Shown here: positions 1 to 10,409 of the stretch, piece after piece | Numbering within the stretch: the stretch's first letter is position 1 | Layout: each line of letters begins with the position of its first letter | Origin: Methylocystaceae bacterium | Lineage (GTDB): Bacteria > Pseudomonadota > Alphaproteobacteria > Rhizobiales > Beijerinckiaceae | Reading direction: 5' to 3' | DNA: 50,692 nucleotides | Assembly: GCA_009921565.1 (NCBI GenBank) | Contig: RFXM01000003.1 | Location: 1 to 50,692 of the forward strand | The notes under the pieces: generated by a model | The model's database searches: none | What the model saw: only the letters and a program-made list of their open reading frames with translations | What the model was told of the DNA's origin: nothing | Translations under genes and position numbers: made by a program

Positions 1-1
1 C

Positions 2-1852
2 TGCGTGGCCGTAATGGAAGGATCGAGCCCTAAAGTTATTGAAAACGCCGAAGGCGCTCGCACAACGCCATCGATTGTCGCCTTCACAGAGGATGGCGAG
101 AGACTAGTTGGTCAACCCGCAAAACGCCAAGCGGTCACCAATCCAGACAAGACCTTCTTTGCAATCAAGCGCCTCATTGGCCGCACCTTTGATGATCCGA
201 TGACCAAAAAGGACATCGGTCTTGTTCCCTATAAAATCGTTAAGGCGAACAATGGCGATGCGTGGGTTGAAGCTTCTGGCAAGCAATATTCTCCCTCACA
301 AATATCGGCTTTCATTTTGCAGAAAATGAAAGAAACAGCTGAGGCTTTTCTCGGACAAAACGTGACACAAGCTGTCATTACGGTGCCAGCCTATTTTAAT
401 GACGCACAACGGCAGGCGACGAAGGACGCTGGTAAAATCGCCGGCCTTGAAGTTTTGCGCATCATCAACGAGCCAACAGCTGCGGCGCTGGCCTATGGTC
501 TTGATAAAAAGCAAAATGGCACAATCGCTGTTTATGACTTAGGCGGCGGAACGTTTGACGTATCCATTCTTGAAATCGGCGACGGCGTCTTTGAAGTTAA
601 GTCGACGAATGGCGATACTTTCTTGGGCGGCGAAGACTTCGATAACCGAATTGTCGAATATCTCGCAGCAGAATTTAAAAAAGACCAAGGCATCGATCTC
701 ACCAAAGATAAGCTCGCCTTGCAGCGCTTAAAGGAAGCCGCGGAAAAAGCTAAAATCGAGCTCTCTTCAGCGACGCAGACTGATATTAATCTGCCCTACA
801 TCACGGCGGATTCCTCAGGTCCAAAGCATTTAACGCTGAAGTTAACGCGCGCGAAATTTGAAGCCTTAGTGGATGATCTCATCCAACGTACGGTTGAGCC
901 CTGTAAGAAAGCGCTGAAAGACGCTGGCCTATCAGCTTCTGAAATTGGCGAGGTCGTCCTTGTCGGCGGCATGACGCGCATGCCGAAGGTTCAGGAAGTC
1001 GTAAAAGAGTTCTTCGGTAAAGAACCGCATAAGGGCGTCAACCCAGACGAAGTTGTTGCAATCGGCGCAGCAGTTCAAGCCGGCGTTTTGCAAGGCGACG
1101 TGAAAGACGTCTTGCTCCTCGACGTCACGCCGCTTTCACTCGGCATCGAAACGCTGGGCGGCGTCTTCACGCGCTTGATCGATCGCAACACCACAATCCC
1201 AACTAAGAAAAGCCAGGTCTTCTCAACGGCTGAGGATAATCAAACGGCCGTCACCATTCGCGTATTCCAAGGCGAGCGCGAAATGGCGGCGGATAATAAA
1301 ATGCTTGGGCAGTTTGATCTCGTGGGCATTCCACCCGCGCCACGCGGCATGCCGCAAGTCGAAGTCACTTTCGACATCGACGCAAATGGCATTGTGAATG
1401 TCACGGCCAAAGATAAGGCGACGAATAAAGAACAGCAGATCCGCATCCAGGCCTCCGGCGGCTTGTCCGACGCTGATATCGATAAGATGGTGAAAGACGC
1501 AGAAGCGCACGCCTCAGAAGATAAGCAGCGCCGCGAATTGGTTGACGCAAAAAACCATGCGGAAGCCTCCGTCCACGCCGCCGAGAAGTCCGTGGCTGAA
1601 TATGGCGATAAGGTCTCTAGCGCTGACAAGAGCGCCCTAGAAGCGGCCATTGCGGCACTCAAAAGCGCATTAGAAGGCGAGGATGTCGAGGCGATCAAAG
1701 CCAAGACAACCGAGCTTGCGCAGGCTTCCATGAAGCTGGGTGAAGCGATGTATAAGGCCCAACAGGCTGAAGCCTCCAGCGCAGGCGCAGGCGATGCGCC
1801 AAAAGATGACGTTATCGACGCTGAGTTCAAAGACGTCGGCGACGACAAGTAA
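2..1852 (+). CDS. dnaK: Hsp70 chaperone DnaK, 5' end outside the window
   Basis: ATP-dependent Hsp70 chaperone that folds and refolds cytosolic proteins with DnaJ and GrpE. The frame is open from base 2 and begins inside the N-terminal phosphate-binding loop (C-V-A-V-M-E-G), so about 14 residues including the start codon are missing. The GTG at 5 is only the first start-like codon, not a real start. Visible hallmarks are the ATPase motif [11 protein letters not shown], the helical [13 protein letters not shown] stretch, [13 protein letters not shown], the linker [18 protein letters not shown], and an acidic C-terminal [11 protein letters not shown] tail. Length is normal apart from the truncation. 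dnaJ follows 170 bases downstream with a hairpin between them. Identity is certain. Confidence 0.98.
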   Translation, partial: CVAVMEGSSPKVIENAEGARTTPSIVAFTEDGERLVGQPAKRQAVTNPDKTFFAIKRLIGRTFDDPMTKKDIGLVPYKIVKANNGDAWVEASGKQYSPSQISAFILQKMKETAEAFLGQNVTQAVITVPAYFNDAQRQATKDAGKIAGLEVLRIINEPTAAALAYGLDKKQNGTIAVYDLGGGTFDVSILEIGDGVFEVKSTNGDTFLGGEDFDNRIVEYLAAEFKKDQGIDLTKDKLALQRLKEAAEKAKIELSSATQTDINLPYITADSSGPKHLTLKLTRAKFEALVDDLIQRTVEPCKKALKDAGLSASEIGEVVLVGGMTRMPKVQEVVKEFFGKEPHKGVNPDEVVAIGAAVQAGVLQGDVKDVLLLDVTPLSLGIETLGGVFTRLIDRNTTIPTKKSQVFSTAEDNQTAVTIRVFQGEREMAADNKMLGQFDLVGIPPAPRGMPQVEVTFDIDANGIVNVTAKDKATNKEQQIRIQASGGLSDADIDKMVKDAEAHASEDKQRRELVDAKNHAEASVHAAEKSVAEYGDKVSSADKSALEAAIAALKSALEGEDVEAIKAKTTELAQASMKLGEAMYKAQQAEASSAGAGDAPKDDVIDAEFKDVGDDK

Positions 1853-1901
1853 CGCGTAACAGGGACTAGTTTAAATTGTCCCGATGCGATAGCCACAACG
1901 C

Positions 1902-1925
1902 AACCCGGCGCGCCTGCGCCGGGTT
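1902..1925 (+). terminator. Hairpin between dnaK and dnaJ
   Basis: A perfect 10-bp stem (AACCCGGCGC with GCGCCGGGTT) with a 4-base loop sits 49 bases after the dnaK stop. Only a short T-run follows (TTTCGTC), so it may be a partial terminator that lowers dnaJ expression relative to dnaK, or an mRNA-stabilising hairpin. Confidence 0.6.
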
Positions 1926-2022
1926 TCGTCATGTCTAGTCTGTGCGCGCACAGCTGCGCCTTTGATGTTTCAGCGACATCAGCCGTAGCAAACCCGCCAA
2001 AGATGAGTGAATAAGAAAAGCG

Positions 2023-3144
2023 ATGGCCAAACGCGACTACTACGAAGTTCTCGGCGTCTCTCGGACTTCAACAGAGACGGAGATGAAAATCGCCTTTCGC
2101 AAAGCTGCGATGCAATGCCATCCCGATCGTCATCCGGGAGATAAAGACGCAGAAGTAAGATTTAAAGAGCTCAATGAAGCCTACCAATGTCTCTGCGACC
2201 CACAAAAACGCTCCGCCTATGATCGCTTCGGCCATGCGGCTTTTGAACAAGGCGGCGGTATGGGCGGCTTTGGCGGCGGCGAGGGCTTTGGCGCCTCCAT
2301 GTCAGATATTTTTGAAGATCTTTTTGGCGATGTGATGGGACGTCGCAATCGCTCGGGCGGACGCGAGCGCGGATCTGATTTACGCTACAATATGGAAATC
2401 ACGCTGGAGGAGGCCTTTAGCGGCAAAGCAGCGGCGTTGAAGATTCCAACTTCGGTAACTTGCGAACCCTGCACGGGCACTGGAGCCAAATCCGGTTCAA
2501 AACCGAAAACTTGTAAAACCTGCGGCGGGCAAGGACGCGTAAGAGCGCAGCAGGGATTTTTCGCCATTGAGCGCACCTGCCCAAGTTGCCAAGGCCGCGG
2601 AGAGATCATTGATAATCCGTGTCCAAATTGTAGCGGCACAGGACGGAAAACTATTGAACGCGCCTTATCCGTCAATATTCCCCCTGGCGTAGAAGACGGA
2701 ACGCGCATTCGCCTCTCTGGAGAGGGCGAAGCGGGATTAAGAGGCGGCCCCTCGGGCGATCTGTATATTTTTCTTTCTGTAAAACCGCATCCCTTATTCC
2801 AGCGCGATGGCGCAGATCTTTACTGTCGAGTGCCAATCTCAATGGTTAAGGCGGCGCTTGGCGGCGAGATCAGCGTTCACGCGCTCGATGGCTCCGAGGT
2901 GAAACTCAAAGTCCCAGAAGGCGCACAATCGGGTAAACAACTCAAAGCTAAGGGCAAGGGCATGCCGGTCTTGCGCGGTCGCGATTATGGCGATCTTCAT
3001 GTGCAACTAAGCGTTGAAACCCCGCAAAAACTAACCAAACGACAAAAAGAATTACTCGCAGAGTTTGAACATGAATCCTCTCACGATACACATCCCGAGG
3101 CGATGAGCTTTTTTGCCCGCATGAAAGAATTATTTGGGAAATAA
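2023..3144 (+). CDS. dnaJ: Hsp40 co-chaperone DnaJ
   Basis: Co-chaperone that stimulates the DnaK ATPase and delivers substrates. Domains in order: J domain with HPD at residues 33-35, a Gly/Phe-rich linker ([14 protein letters not shown]), a zinc-binding region with four CxxCxGxG-type repeats ([32 protein letters not shown]), then the two beta-barrel substrate domains and a dimerisation tail. At 373 residues it is a full type I DnaJ. The dnaK-dnaJ order is the normal one. grpE is not in the window. Confidence 0.98.
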   Translation: MAKRDYYEVLGVSRTSTETEMKIAFRKAAMQCHPDRHPGDKDAEVRFKELNEAYQCLCDPQKRSAYDRFGHAAFEQGGGMGGFGGGEGFGASMSDIFEDLFGDVMGRRNRSGGRERGSDLRYNMEITLEEAFSGKAAALKIPTSVTCEPCTGTGAKSGSKPKTCKTCGGQGRVRAQQGFFAIERTCPSCQGRGEIIDNPCPNCSGTGRKTIERALSVNIPPGVEDGTRIRLSGEGEAGLRGGPSGDLYIFLSVKPHPLFQRDGADLYCRVPISMVKAALGGEISVHALDGSEVKLKVPEGAQSGKQLKAKGKGMPVLRGRDYGDLHVQLSVETPQKLTKRQKELLAEFEHESSHDTHPEAMSFFARMKELFGK

Positions 3145-3223
3145 GCGATTTCTGTTTAAATGCGTCAAAGCTTAAAAGAATAAGCGATAGTCGAACACGA
3201 CAAAACAAACGAGAGCATTGGCC

Positions 3224-3841
3224 GTGCAGCAAAAAAAGAGCTCCCTTGCAGATAGCGCCCGTTTCATTCGTCAATGGGTCGAAAACCCTCGTCTCATCGG
3301 CGCCGTCTCGCCTTCTGGTCCTGCATTGGCAAAGGCTATGGCGAGCTACGTTGATTTAAAAAAAGAAGGTCCAATTATTGAATTAGGACCTGGCACCGGC
3401 CCTGTCACGCAAGCGCTTCTTGCACGCGGCATTGCGCCGGAGCGTCTTGTGCTTGTTGAATATGAGCAAGGCTTTTGTCACTTGCTAGCTGAGCGCTATC
3501 CTGGCGTTCAGATTGTTCAAGGCGACGCTTATAGTTTAAAAAATACATTACAGAATAAATTATCGGCGCAGCCCATAACGGTTGTTTCAAGTCTGCCGCT
3601 CCTTGTGCGGCCTGAACGCGATCGCGTTGAGTTGTTGCATCAAGCCTTCGAGCTCATGGGCCCGGAAGGGCTTTTTATACAATTCACCTACGGCCTAACA
3701 AAATCGCCCATGCCGATGCACGCCCATAGCATCAACGGCGCCTATGTAGGTAAAGGTTCTGCGCCGATCCTCCTCAACATTCCTCCCGCAAGAGTATGGC
3801 GCTATCGAAAAGCTGGCCATAGCGGTCGGCCTGCATCATGA
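3224..3841 (+). CDS. SAM-dependent methyltransferase, PmtA-like (phospholipid N-methyltransferase family)
   Basis: Probably a soluble class I SAM methyltransferase. The SAM-binding glycine motif is [16 protein letters not shown], followed by an acidic residue ending strand 2 (LVLVEYEQ). The N-terminal pattern [23 protein letters not shown] is typical of Sinorhizobium-type PmtA proteins, which methylate phosphatidylethanolamine towards phosphatidylcholine. A TTG at 3218 gives two more residues, but the GAGAG at 3211-3215 is spaced correctly only for the GTG at 3224, so I chose that. The stop overlaps the pyrF start (ATGA), so the two are translationally coupled. Related proteins may act on other substrates, so the lipid substrate is inferred. 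Confidence 0.75.
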   Translation: MQQKKSSLADSARFIRQWVENPRLIGAVSPSGPALAKAMASYVDLKKEGPIIELGPGTGPVTQALLARGIAPERLVLVEYEQGFCHLLAERYPGVQIVQGDAYSLKNTLQNKLSAQPITVVSSLPLLVRPERDRVELLHQAFELMGPEGLFIQFTYGLTKSPMPMHAHSINGAYVGKGSAPILLNIPPARVWRYRKAGHSGRPAS

Positions 3842-4536
3842 TCAGCCAAGCGTCGCGCGAACGCTTAATCGTTGCGCTAGATGTTGAGGATGTCGCGACA
3901 GCCCGCGCGCTTACACAAAAACTTGGCGATACAGTTACATTTTATAAGATTGGCATGGAGCTCGCCTACTGCGGCGGCCTAGATCTCGCGCGTGACCTCA
4001 AGGCGCAAGGCAAAAAAATCTTTATTGATTTAAAGCTGCATGACATCGGCGCAACTGTTGAACGCGCTACTCGACAAATTGCGCGGTTAGACGCCGACTT
4101 CCTCACTGTTCACGCTTACCCCCAAACAATGACTGCTGCGCGCACGGGCGCTGGCGCAAAACTGAAACTGCTCGCCGTCACGGTGATGACCTCCTATGAC
4201 GACGCCGACCTCGAGGCTGCAGGTTACGCCTTTAATGTTGAGGCGCTTGTTAACCGTCGGGCGCAGCAAGCCCGCGCCGCAAATATTGACGGACTGATCC
4301 TCTCCCCGCTTGAGCTAGCCGCTATTCGACCCTGTGTCGGCCCAGACATGCTGCTGGTGACGCCAGGGGTAAGACCCGCCGGCGCTCAATTGGGCGACCA
4401 AAAGCGCGTTTTGACGCCTGCGCAAGCAATTGCAGCGACGGCAGACCACATCGTTGTCGGACGACCCATCACGCGCGCCCAGGATCCCCGCGCCGCGGCA
4501 GCCGCGATCGTCGATGAAATCGCTTCGGCTCGATGA
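3838..4536 (+). CDS. pyrF: Orotidine 5'-phosphate decarboxylase
   Basis: Last step of UMP synthesis: decarboxylates OMP to UMP. The TIM-barrel enzyme shows the catalytic D-x-K-x-x-D array at D64, K66 and D69 ([10 protein letters not shown]), the N-terminal IVALDVED strand, the late TPGVRP phosphate-loop motif and the C-terminal [11 protein letters not shown] phosphate gripper. Length (232 residues) is normal. The 4-base overlap with the upstream methyltransferase is a conserved-looking coupling in this order. The substrate barrel looks intact. Confidence 0.97.
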   Translation: MISQASRERLIVALDVEDVATARALTQKLGDTVTFYKIGMELAYCGGLDLARDLKAQGKKIFIDLKLHDIGATVERATRQIARLDADFLTVHAYPQTMTAARTGAGAKLKLLAVTVMTSYDDADLEAAGYAFNVEALVNRRAQQARAANIDGLILSPLELAAIRPCVGPDMLLVTPGVRPAGAQLGDQKRVLTPAQAIAATADHIVVGRPITRAQDPRAAAAAIVDEIASAR

Positions 4537-4604
4537 TTTACCTGCTTAAAACCCAGGCAAGGCTTTGCCAGCGCTAACGAGCTGCTGTAGGACTGCGCCA
4601 TTCA

Positions 4605-4627
4605 GGCGGGTTACCGCCCCTTAATTG
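4605..4627 (+). terminator. Weak hairpin after pyrF
   Basis: GGCGG-gtta-CCGCC hairpin about 70 bases after pyrF, followed by CCTTAATTG rather than a T-run. It lies just before the hopanoid operon and may be a weak terminator or part of the operon's leader. Low certainty. Confidence 0.3.
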
Positions 4628-4643
4628 AGGCTCCCGCGGCGAC

Positions 4644-5522
4644 ATGATGGACATTGCCGACACAGGTTCGGGCAAAACCCACCGAGACGAAAACTTTCCT
4701 GTCGCATCGATCCTACTTGCGCCGCGTCATCGCGCGCCTGTCATGGCATTTTATGATTTCGTTCGCGCAGCGGATGATATTTCCGATCATCCAACGCTGA
4801 GCGGGACTGAAAAAATAACGCTGCTTGACCGACTTGAAGCCGCTTTAATGGGAAACGGCCCAGAGGAAACCGTTGCGGCGCGCTTGCGCGAGATCTGCCA
4901 AGAACGGAATCTCGACCGACAACATGCTTGCGATCTTTTGATCGCTTTTCGGCGTGACGTCACAAAGCTACGCTACGACGACTGGGACGATCTGATCGAT
5001 TATTGTCGTTATTCCGCCATGCCGGTGGGACGGTTCGTGCTAGATGTGCATGGAGAAGACAAAGCGCGCACATGGCCAGCAAATGATGCGCTTTGCGCAG
5101 CGCTGCAAATCATTAATCATCTTCAAGATTGCGGAAAAGATTATCAAATGCTCAATCGCGTCTATCTAACGCGAGACACGCTTGAAAAACATGATGCGCA
5201 TGTTGACATGCTCGCCGCAAAGATAGCCGCCCCAGCGCTGCGCGCAACAATTACCGAGCTTAATCATAAAACAAAAAAATTACTTGAAACCGCACAGCCC
5301 TTTGCAGATTTAATTTGCGATACGCGCCTAGCGATGGAAGTTGGGGCTATTCATTCTTTGGCTGAAAAACTTATTGCGCGTCTTAACGTCGCTGATCCGC
5401 TCAGCGAAAAAGTCCATGAGGACAAAATAGGCTTTGCCGCCATAGCGGCAAAAGGCGCCCTGGGCGCTTTGTGCCGACGTCTGCTCCGCCCTAAGCGCAT
5501 TGTACTGGATCCAGCGCAATGA
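4644..5522 (+). CDS. hpnC: Hydroxysqualene synthase HpnC
   Basis: Prenyl-synthase-fold enzyme of the three-step bacterial squalene route: HpnD makes presqualene diphosphate, HpnC converts it to hydroxysqualene, HpnE reduces this to squalene. The aspartate-rich motif is FYDFVRAADDISDH near residue 45, and a second degenerate motif is NHLQDCGKDY. The start is ATG 4644; the next codon is also ATG. It opens the hopanoid operon, its stop overlaps hpnD by 4 bases, and the next two genes carry the other two squalene-forming steps, which supports HpnC rather than a phytoene synthase. Confidence 0.93.
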   Translation: MMDIADTGSGKTHRDENFPVASILLAPRHRAPVMAFYDFVRAADDISDHPTLSGTEKITLLDRLEAALMGNGPEETVAARLREICQERNLDRQHACDLLIAFRRDVTKLRYDDWDDLIDYCRYSAMPVGRFVLDVHGEDKARTWPANDALCAALQIINHLQDCGKDYQMLNRVYLTRDTLEKHDAHVDMLAAKIAAPALRATITELNHKTKKLLETAQPFADLICDTRLAMEVGAIHSLAEKLIARLNVADPLSEKVHEDKIGFAAIAAKGALGALCRRLLRPKRIVLDPAQ

Positions 5523-6385
5523 GTTGGCAAATCGATGAGCGCGCTACCGCGCCACAAACTCAAGGCATAGCCGTAAAAAGTTCATTTTACTTAGCCATGC
5601 GCATTCTCGAACCAGCGCGTCGCGACGCGATGTTTGCGATTTACGCTTTTTGTCGCGCAGTTGATGATATTGCTGACGATGAAGGCGATCGCGACGACCG
5701 ACGAAAAGCGCTTGATCGTTGGCGAGAAGATTTGGATGCGCTTTACGCAGGACAAATTCGGCCAAGCAATGCGTTTCTTGCTGGAGCAGTGCGTCGCTTT
5801 AAACTTGACCGGGCTGATTTTGAAGCTGTGATCGACGGCATGCAAATGGATGTCGATGAAGATATCTGCGCACCCAATTGGGAAAAACTAGATCTTTATT
5901 GCGACCGCGTCGCCAGCGCTGTTGGACGTTTGTCTGTGCGCGCCTTTGGTCTGACCGAGGAAAAGGAGGGGCAGCTGCCTGAAGGGCCAAAGCTTTTGGC
6001 GCATCACTTGGGCCGCGCGCTGCAATTAACAAATATTCTGCGTGACTTGGATGAGGATGCAACACGCGGACGTCTCTATCTGCCGCAAGAATGCCTCTGT
6101 GACGCCGGCATTTCTACACAGGCCCCACATGCTGTCTTGGTTGATGGAAATCTTGCCGCCGCCTGCGCCCCGGTCATACTTCGCGCGCGCGAGCACTATG
6201 ACCAAGCCGATCACATCATGACGAAGTTGCCAAAGAGCGGCTTGAAAGCGCCTTATATGATGTCTGTCGGTTACCGCTCCATCTTTGATAATCTCACTAA
6301 ACGCGGATTTGCGCCGCCGCGCGCGCCTGTACATGTTTCTCGCGTGAAACTTGCAGGCGCGTTTCTACGTCATCTTTTCTCGTGA
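5519..6385 (+). CDS. hpnD: Presqualene diphosphate synthase HpnD
   Basis: Condenses two farnesyl diphosphates to presqualene diphosphate. It shows both aspartate-rich motifs of the squalene/phytoene synthase family: FCRAVDDIADDEGD near residue 45 and LTNILRDLDEDATRGRLYLP in the second half. Start ATG overlaps the hpnC stop (ATGA) and its own stop overlaps the hpnE start (GTGA), so translation is coupled across three genes. Length is 288 residues, normal for HpnD. Confidence 0.95.
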   Translation: MSWQIDERATAPQTQGIAVKSSFYLAMRILEPARRDAMFAIYAFCRAVDDIADDEGDRDDRRKALDRWREDLDALYAGQIRPSNAFLAGAVRRFKLDRADFEAVIDGMQMDVDEDICAPNWEKLDLYCDRVASAVGRLSVRAFGLTEEKEGQLPEGPKLLAHHLGRALQLTNILRDLDEDATRGRLYLPQECLCDAGISTQAPHAVLVDGNLAAACAPVILRAREHYDQADHIMTKLPKSGLKAPYMMSVGYRSIFDNLTKRGFAPPRAPVHVSRVKLAGAFLRHLFS

Positions 6386-7653
6386 CGGGCATAACCCACA
6401 TCATCGGCGCCGGACTTGCAGGACTTTCCTGCGCTATCCGACTTTGCGATAAAGGCAAAAAAGTCGCGCTCTATGAAGCAGCGCGTCTCGCAGGCGGACG
6501 CGCACGCTCTTATTTTGACGCCACGCTGGGCTTAACAATTGATAATGGCAATCATCTTTTATTATCTGGCAATCGCGCCGCTCTAGATTATGCGCGCCGC
6601 TTAAATACAAGCGAAGGTCTGATTGGCCCAGAAACTTGCGCTTTCGATTTCATGGATCTTTCTACGGGCGCAAGATGGCGCTTGCGTCCCAATGACTCAC
6701 AACTTCCTTGGTGGGTATTTTTCAACGATCGACGCGTTCCCGGAACACGACCGCTTGACTATCTCGACGCAGCAAAACTTCTTTTTGCAAAACAAGACGC
6801 CACAATCGGCGAAACCATGCGGTGTCAGGGCGCCTTGTACGAAAAATTATGGCGTCCAGTCATGCTATCGGCGCTCAACACCGATCCGCCAGAAGCCTCC
6901 GCCGCTCTAGCTGGGGCAATTTTGCGTGAGACTCTTGCAGCAGGAGGGCGCGCCTGTCGCCCGTTAGTTGCAAAAAAAGGATTAAGCGACGTCTTTATTG
7001 AGCCAGCGTTGCATAAACTCGCTCAACAGGCTGTCGCGCCGAAATTCGGCGCGCGGTTAAAAGAAATTGTCTTTGCAGAGGATCGCGTTACACAGTTACG
7101 TTTTGCCGGGGAAGAGATCTCCGTCAGCCCGCAAGACACTGTTGTTTTCGCGGCTCCCGCCTGGGCGGCGGAAGAATTGATTCCCAAACTGCAAGCGCCC
7201 AATGATCACCGCGCGATCTTAAATGTTCATTTCAAACTGACGCCGCCCAATGACCAGCCGCTGCTTTTGGGACTTGTCAACGGTCTATCAGAGTGGCTTT
7301 TTGCCTTTGACGATCGTCTTTCCGTTACAATTAGCGGCGCGGACCGTCTGATGGAGACGCCGCGCGAAGCCTTAGCCTGCCAGGTGTGGCGGGAGGTTGC
7401 GCGAGCGATTGGGCTGGATGTCTCAAAGACGCATGATCTTGCCTCCGATCTGCCGCCGTGGCAGATCGTGAAAGAGAAGCGCGCAACCTTTGCGGCGACC
7501 CCCGCCCAAGATGCGCGCCGACCCGACGCCAAAACAGCATGGGAGAATTTATTTCTCGCCGGCGATTGGACGGCGACAGGACTGCCCGCGACCATTGAAG
7601 GGACGATCCGCTCCGGCTATCGGGCGGCGGACCTTGTCAGCGAAAACGCCTGA
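6382..7653 (+). CDS. hpnE: Hydroxysqualene dehydroxylase HpnE
   Basis: FAD-dependent amine-oxidase/desaturase-like enzyme that reduces hydroxysqualene to squalene. The N-terminal Rossmann motif IIGAGLAGLSCAIRL and the following YEAARLAGGRARSY segment are visible, and the C-terminal FAD motif FLAGDWTATGLPATIEGTIRSG is intact. The start codon is GTG, overlapping hpnD by 4 bases. Its position between hpnD and the cyclase gene distinguishes it from carotenoid desaturases. Confidence 0.94.
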   Translation: MTGITHIIGAGLAGLSCAIRLCDKGKKVALYEAARLAGGRARSYFDATLGLTIDNGNHLLLSGNRAALDYARRLNTSEGLIGPETCAFDFMDLSTGARWRLRPNDSQLPWWVFFNDRRVPGTRPLDYLDAAKLLFAKQDATIGETMRCQGALYEKLWRPVMLSALNTDPPEASAALAGAILRETLAAGGRACRPLVAKKGLSDVFIEPALHKLAQQAVAPKFGARLKEIVFAEDRVTQLRFAGEEISVSPQDTVVFAAPAWAAEELIPKLQAPNDHRAILNVHFKLTPPNDQPLLLGLVNGLSEWLFAFDDRLSVTISGADRLMETPREALACQVWREVARAIGLDVSKTHDLASDLPPWQIVKEKRATFAATPAQDARRPDAKTAWENLFLAGDWTATGLPATIEGTIRSGYRAADLVSENA

Positions 7654-7694
7654 CGCCAATTGAGAGTTTTTTGCAACCCACGAGGCTTGAAAGA

Positions 7695-9668
7695 ATGACT
7701 GAAGCCGCGCGCCTTGCCCCCAGCGCAGAACTCCTAAACGCCGCCGAACTCGAAACAAGCATTCAAAACGCCAAGCGCGCGCTGCTCACCTTAAGCAAGT
7801 CGGACGGCCACTGGTGTTTTGAGCTTGAGGCCGACTGCACAATCCCTGCTGAATATATCTTAATGCGCCATTATCGCGCTGAGCCTATCGACGCCGAACT
7901 CGAAAGAAAGATCGCCGCCTATTTGCGTCGCACACAAGGAGCGCATGGCGGCTGGCCATTATTTCAAGATGGCGATTTCAACATTAGCGCGAGCGTAAAA
8001 GCCTATTTTGCGCTTAAGATGATTGGCGATGATATTAATGCGCCGCACATGGCGCGCGCGCGCGCTTCAATTCTTGCGCATGGCGGCGCGGCGACAAGTA
8101 ATGTCTTCACACGCGCATTGTTAGCGCTTTATGGCGAAATTCCCTGGCGCGGCGTACCTGTCATGCCTGTTGAAATCATGCTCTTGCCAAAATGGTTCCC
8201 CTTCCATCTTGATAAGGTCTCCTATTGGGCGCGCACTGTGCTCGTACCGTTGCTTGTTTTGATGACAAAAAAACCGCGCGCGAAGAATCCGCTTGGCGTG
8301 CATATTCGTGAATTATTCACAACGCCGCCAGAAGATGTAAAAGTTTGGCCAAGGGGCGAACATCAAACCTGGCCATGGGCGCATATTTTTGGCGAGATCG
8401 ATAAATTATTACGCCTGATCGATCCTTATCTTCCGCGTCAAACGCGCGAGAAAGCGCTTCAACAAGCCGTTGACTGGACGACAGAGCGCCTCAATGGCGT
8501 TGATGGTCTAGGAGCGATTTTTCCCGCAATGGCCAATTCATTACTGATGTATGATGTTTTAGGCGTTCCACCCGATGATGCGCGCGTACAAGCCGCCCGC
8601 ACGGCTATTGAACGTCTTCTTGTCATCCATGAAGATGAAGCCTATTGCCAACCCTGCGTATCGCCGATTTGGGACAGTTCTCTTGTTGCGCATGCATTAC
8701 TTGAAACAGGCGATGAAGATGCGAAGGCCGGAGCCCGCGCAGCCTGCGAATGGTTAGCGCCCTTGCAAGTTCTCGACATTAAAGGCGACTGGGCGGCGCA
8801 ACGTCCAGATGTGCGCCCTGGCGGCTGGGCGTTTCAATACGCAAATCCTTATTATCCCGACGTTGACGATACTGCTGTCGTCGCCACGGCGATGGATCGC
8901 TTAACAAGCGGCGACATGAGTAAACCCTATGCTGAACGCATTCTGCGCGCGCGAGAATGGATTATCGGCCTGCAAAGTAAAAATGGCGGTTGGGGCGCAT
9001 TCGACGCGGATAATAATTATGACTATCTCAATCACATTCCCTTCGCCGACCATGGCGCGCTGCTGGATCCCCCCACGACAGACGTCTCTGCGCGCTGCGT
9101 TTCTATGCTTGCGCAGCTAGGCGATACGATTGAAACAAGCGATGCACTCAAACGCGGCGTTGATTATATTTTAGCTGAACAAGAAAAAGACGGCAGCTGG
9201 TTCGGCCGCTGGGGCGCCAACTATATCTATGGCGCCTGGTCAGCGTTATGCGCGCTTAACGCCGCAGGCCTGCCGCATGCGCATGACGCCTATCGTCGCG
9301 CTGTGAATTGGTTTGTTGAAATTCAAAATAGCGATGGCGGCTGGGGCGAAGATCTTTCAAGTTACAAGCTTGAATATCGCGGCTATGAACAAGCGCCTTC
9401 AACAGCCTCGCAAACAGCTTGGGCGCTTATGGGATTGATGGCGGCAGGAGAAGTCGACCATCCCGCTGTCGCTCGGGGCGTCGCCTATTTGCAAAAGAAC
9501 CAAACGAGCGCCGGACTTTGGGATGAAGCCCGATATACGGCGACAGGTTTTCCGCGCGTCTTTTATCTACGCTATCACGGTTATGCGAAATTTTTTCCGC
9601 TCTGGGCTCTCGCGCGCTATCGTAATTTGCAACGCGCAAATAGCAAACGCGTTCAATATGGCCTCTAA
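7695..9668 (+). CDS. shc: Squalene-hopene cyclase
   Basis: Membrane-associated class II terpene cyclase that folds squalene into hopene/hopanol. The protonating DXDD motif is DVDD at residues 389-392 (counting from this start), and several QW repeats are present (GGWGAFD, GSWFGRWG, GGWGED, SAGLWDEARY). The C-terminal end is GYAKFFPLWALARYR. I prefer ATG 7695, with GAGG at 7682-7685 nine bases upstream, over the TTG at 7671 that would add eight residues. Length is then 657 residues, typical. Also called hpnF. Confidence 0.97.
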   Translation: MTEAARLAPSAELLNAAELETSIQNAKRALLTLSKSDGHWCFELEADCTIPAEYILMRHYRAEPIDAELERKIAAYLRRTQGAHGGWPLFQDGDFNISASVKAYFALKMIGDDINAPHMARARASILAHGGAATSNVFTRALLALYGEIPWRGVPVMPVEIMLLPKWFPFHLDKVSYWARTVLVPLLVLMTKKPRAKNPLGVHIRELFTTPPEDVKVWPRGEHQTWPWAHIFGEIDKLLRLIDPYLPRQTREKALQQAVDWTTERLNGVDGLGAIFPAMANSLLMYDVLGVPPDDARVQAARTAIERLLVIHEDEAYCQPCVSPIWDSSLVAHALLETGDEDAKAGARAACEWLAPLQVLDIKGDWAAQRPDVRPGGWAFQYANPYYPDVDDTAVVATAMDRLTSGDMSKPYAERILRAREWIIGLQSKNGGWGAFDADNNYDYLNHIPFADHGALLDPPTTDVSARCVSMLAQLGDTIETSDALKRGVDYILAEQEKDGSWFGRWGANYIYGAWSALCALNAAGLPHAHDAYRRAVNWFVEIQNSDGGWGEDLSSYKLEYRGYEQAPSTASQTAWALMGLMAAGEVDHPAVARGVAYLQKNQTSAGLWDEARYTATGFPRVFYLRYHGYAKFFPLWALARYRNLQRANSKRVQYGL

Positions 9669-9683
9669 CCGACAGCGCGTTAA

Positions 9684-10409
9684 ATGACCCGGCGGCGCCA
9701 TCGCGATCAAGACGCGCAACGAAACGCGCCGCTCTTGTTTATAACAGGCATGCAACGCGAAGCCGCCTGCTGTGACAGCGACGGCGTGGTTATTATTTGT
9801 AGCGGGGCTAATGTCCAACATCTGCGCAAGCAGCTTACGCGCTTAGAAAATCAAAAATTTTCAGCTGTACTGAGCGTTGGATTAGCGGGCGGATTAGATC
9901 CTTCATTGCGCGCTGGCGATATCCTGATCGCTGACGCGATCGTCGAGAATGATCGACGCTTGCCAACAGATCCGCGATTTGCGCAAGCGCTTACGCAGGG
10001 GATAAGCGCTTGTGGCGACAAAGTCGTTAATGGCGCTATTTACGGCGCTGACGCAATCATCTTGAGCGTTGAAGAAAAAGCGCGATTACGCGCGGCGACG
10101 CAAGCGATGGCGGTAGATATGGAATCTCACATCGCCGCGGATTTTGCGCGACGACGCCAACTGCCCTTTGTGGCTTGTCGAGTTATTAGCGACCCCGCCC
10201 AACGGGCGCTGCCTCCGCTTGCGCTGAAAGCGATCACGCCACAGGGCGATGTCGATATCAAGGAAATTGCGCTTGGATTGCTCCAAGCGCCAAGTCAGAT
10301 CGGTGGACTGATCCGCGCAGGCCTCGACTCTCAGGCGGCCTTTAAACGATTAAGCGGCTGTCGAACGCTGCTCGGCCCGCTGCTTCGCCTCGTGCTCGCG
10401 GATCTCTGA
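9684..10409 (+). CDS. hpnG: Adenosylhopane-converting nucleosidase/phosphorylase HpnG
   Basis: Purine-nucleoside-phosphorylase-fold enzyme that removes adenine from adenosylhopane on the way to bacteriohopanetetrol. The fold is indicated by LSVGLAGGLDPSLRAGDILIAD, the late VDMESHIAADFARRRQLP segment and a VISDPA motif. The 3' end overlaps the 3' end of hpnH on the other strand by 60 bases. The first 15 or so residues are charged and not typical of the family, so the true start could be slightly later. Confidence 0.9.
   Translation: MTRRRHRDQDAQRNAPLLFITGMQREAACCDSDGVVIICSGANVQHLRKQLTRLENQKFSAVLSVGLAGGLDPSLRAGDILIADAIVENDRRLPTDPRFAQALTQGISACGDKVVNGAIYGADAIILSVEEKARLRAATQAMAVDMESHIAADFARRRQLPFVACRVISDPAQRALPPLALKAITPQGDVDIKEIALGLLQAPSQIGGLIRAGLDSQAAFKRLSGCRTLLGPLLRLVLADL

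Noticed and set aside
1240-1932. Long minus-strand open frame (230 codons) opposite dnaK
   Set aside because: It is antisense to dnaK, Ser/Ala-rich without domains, and explained by dnaK codon bias.
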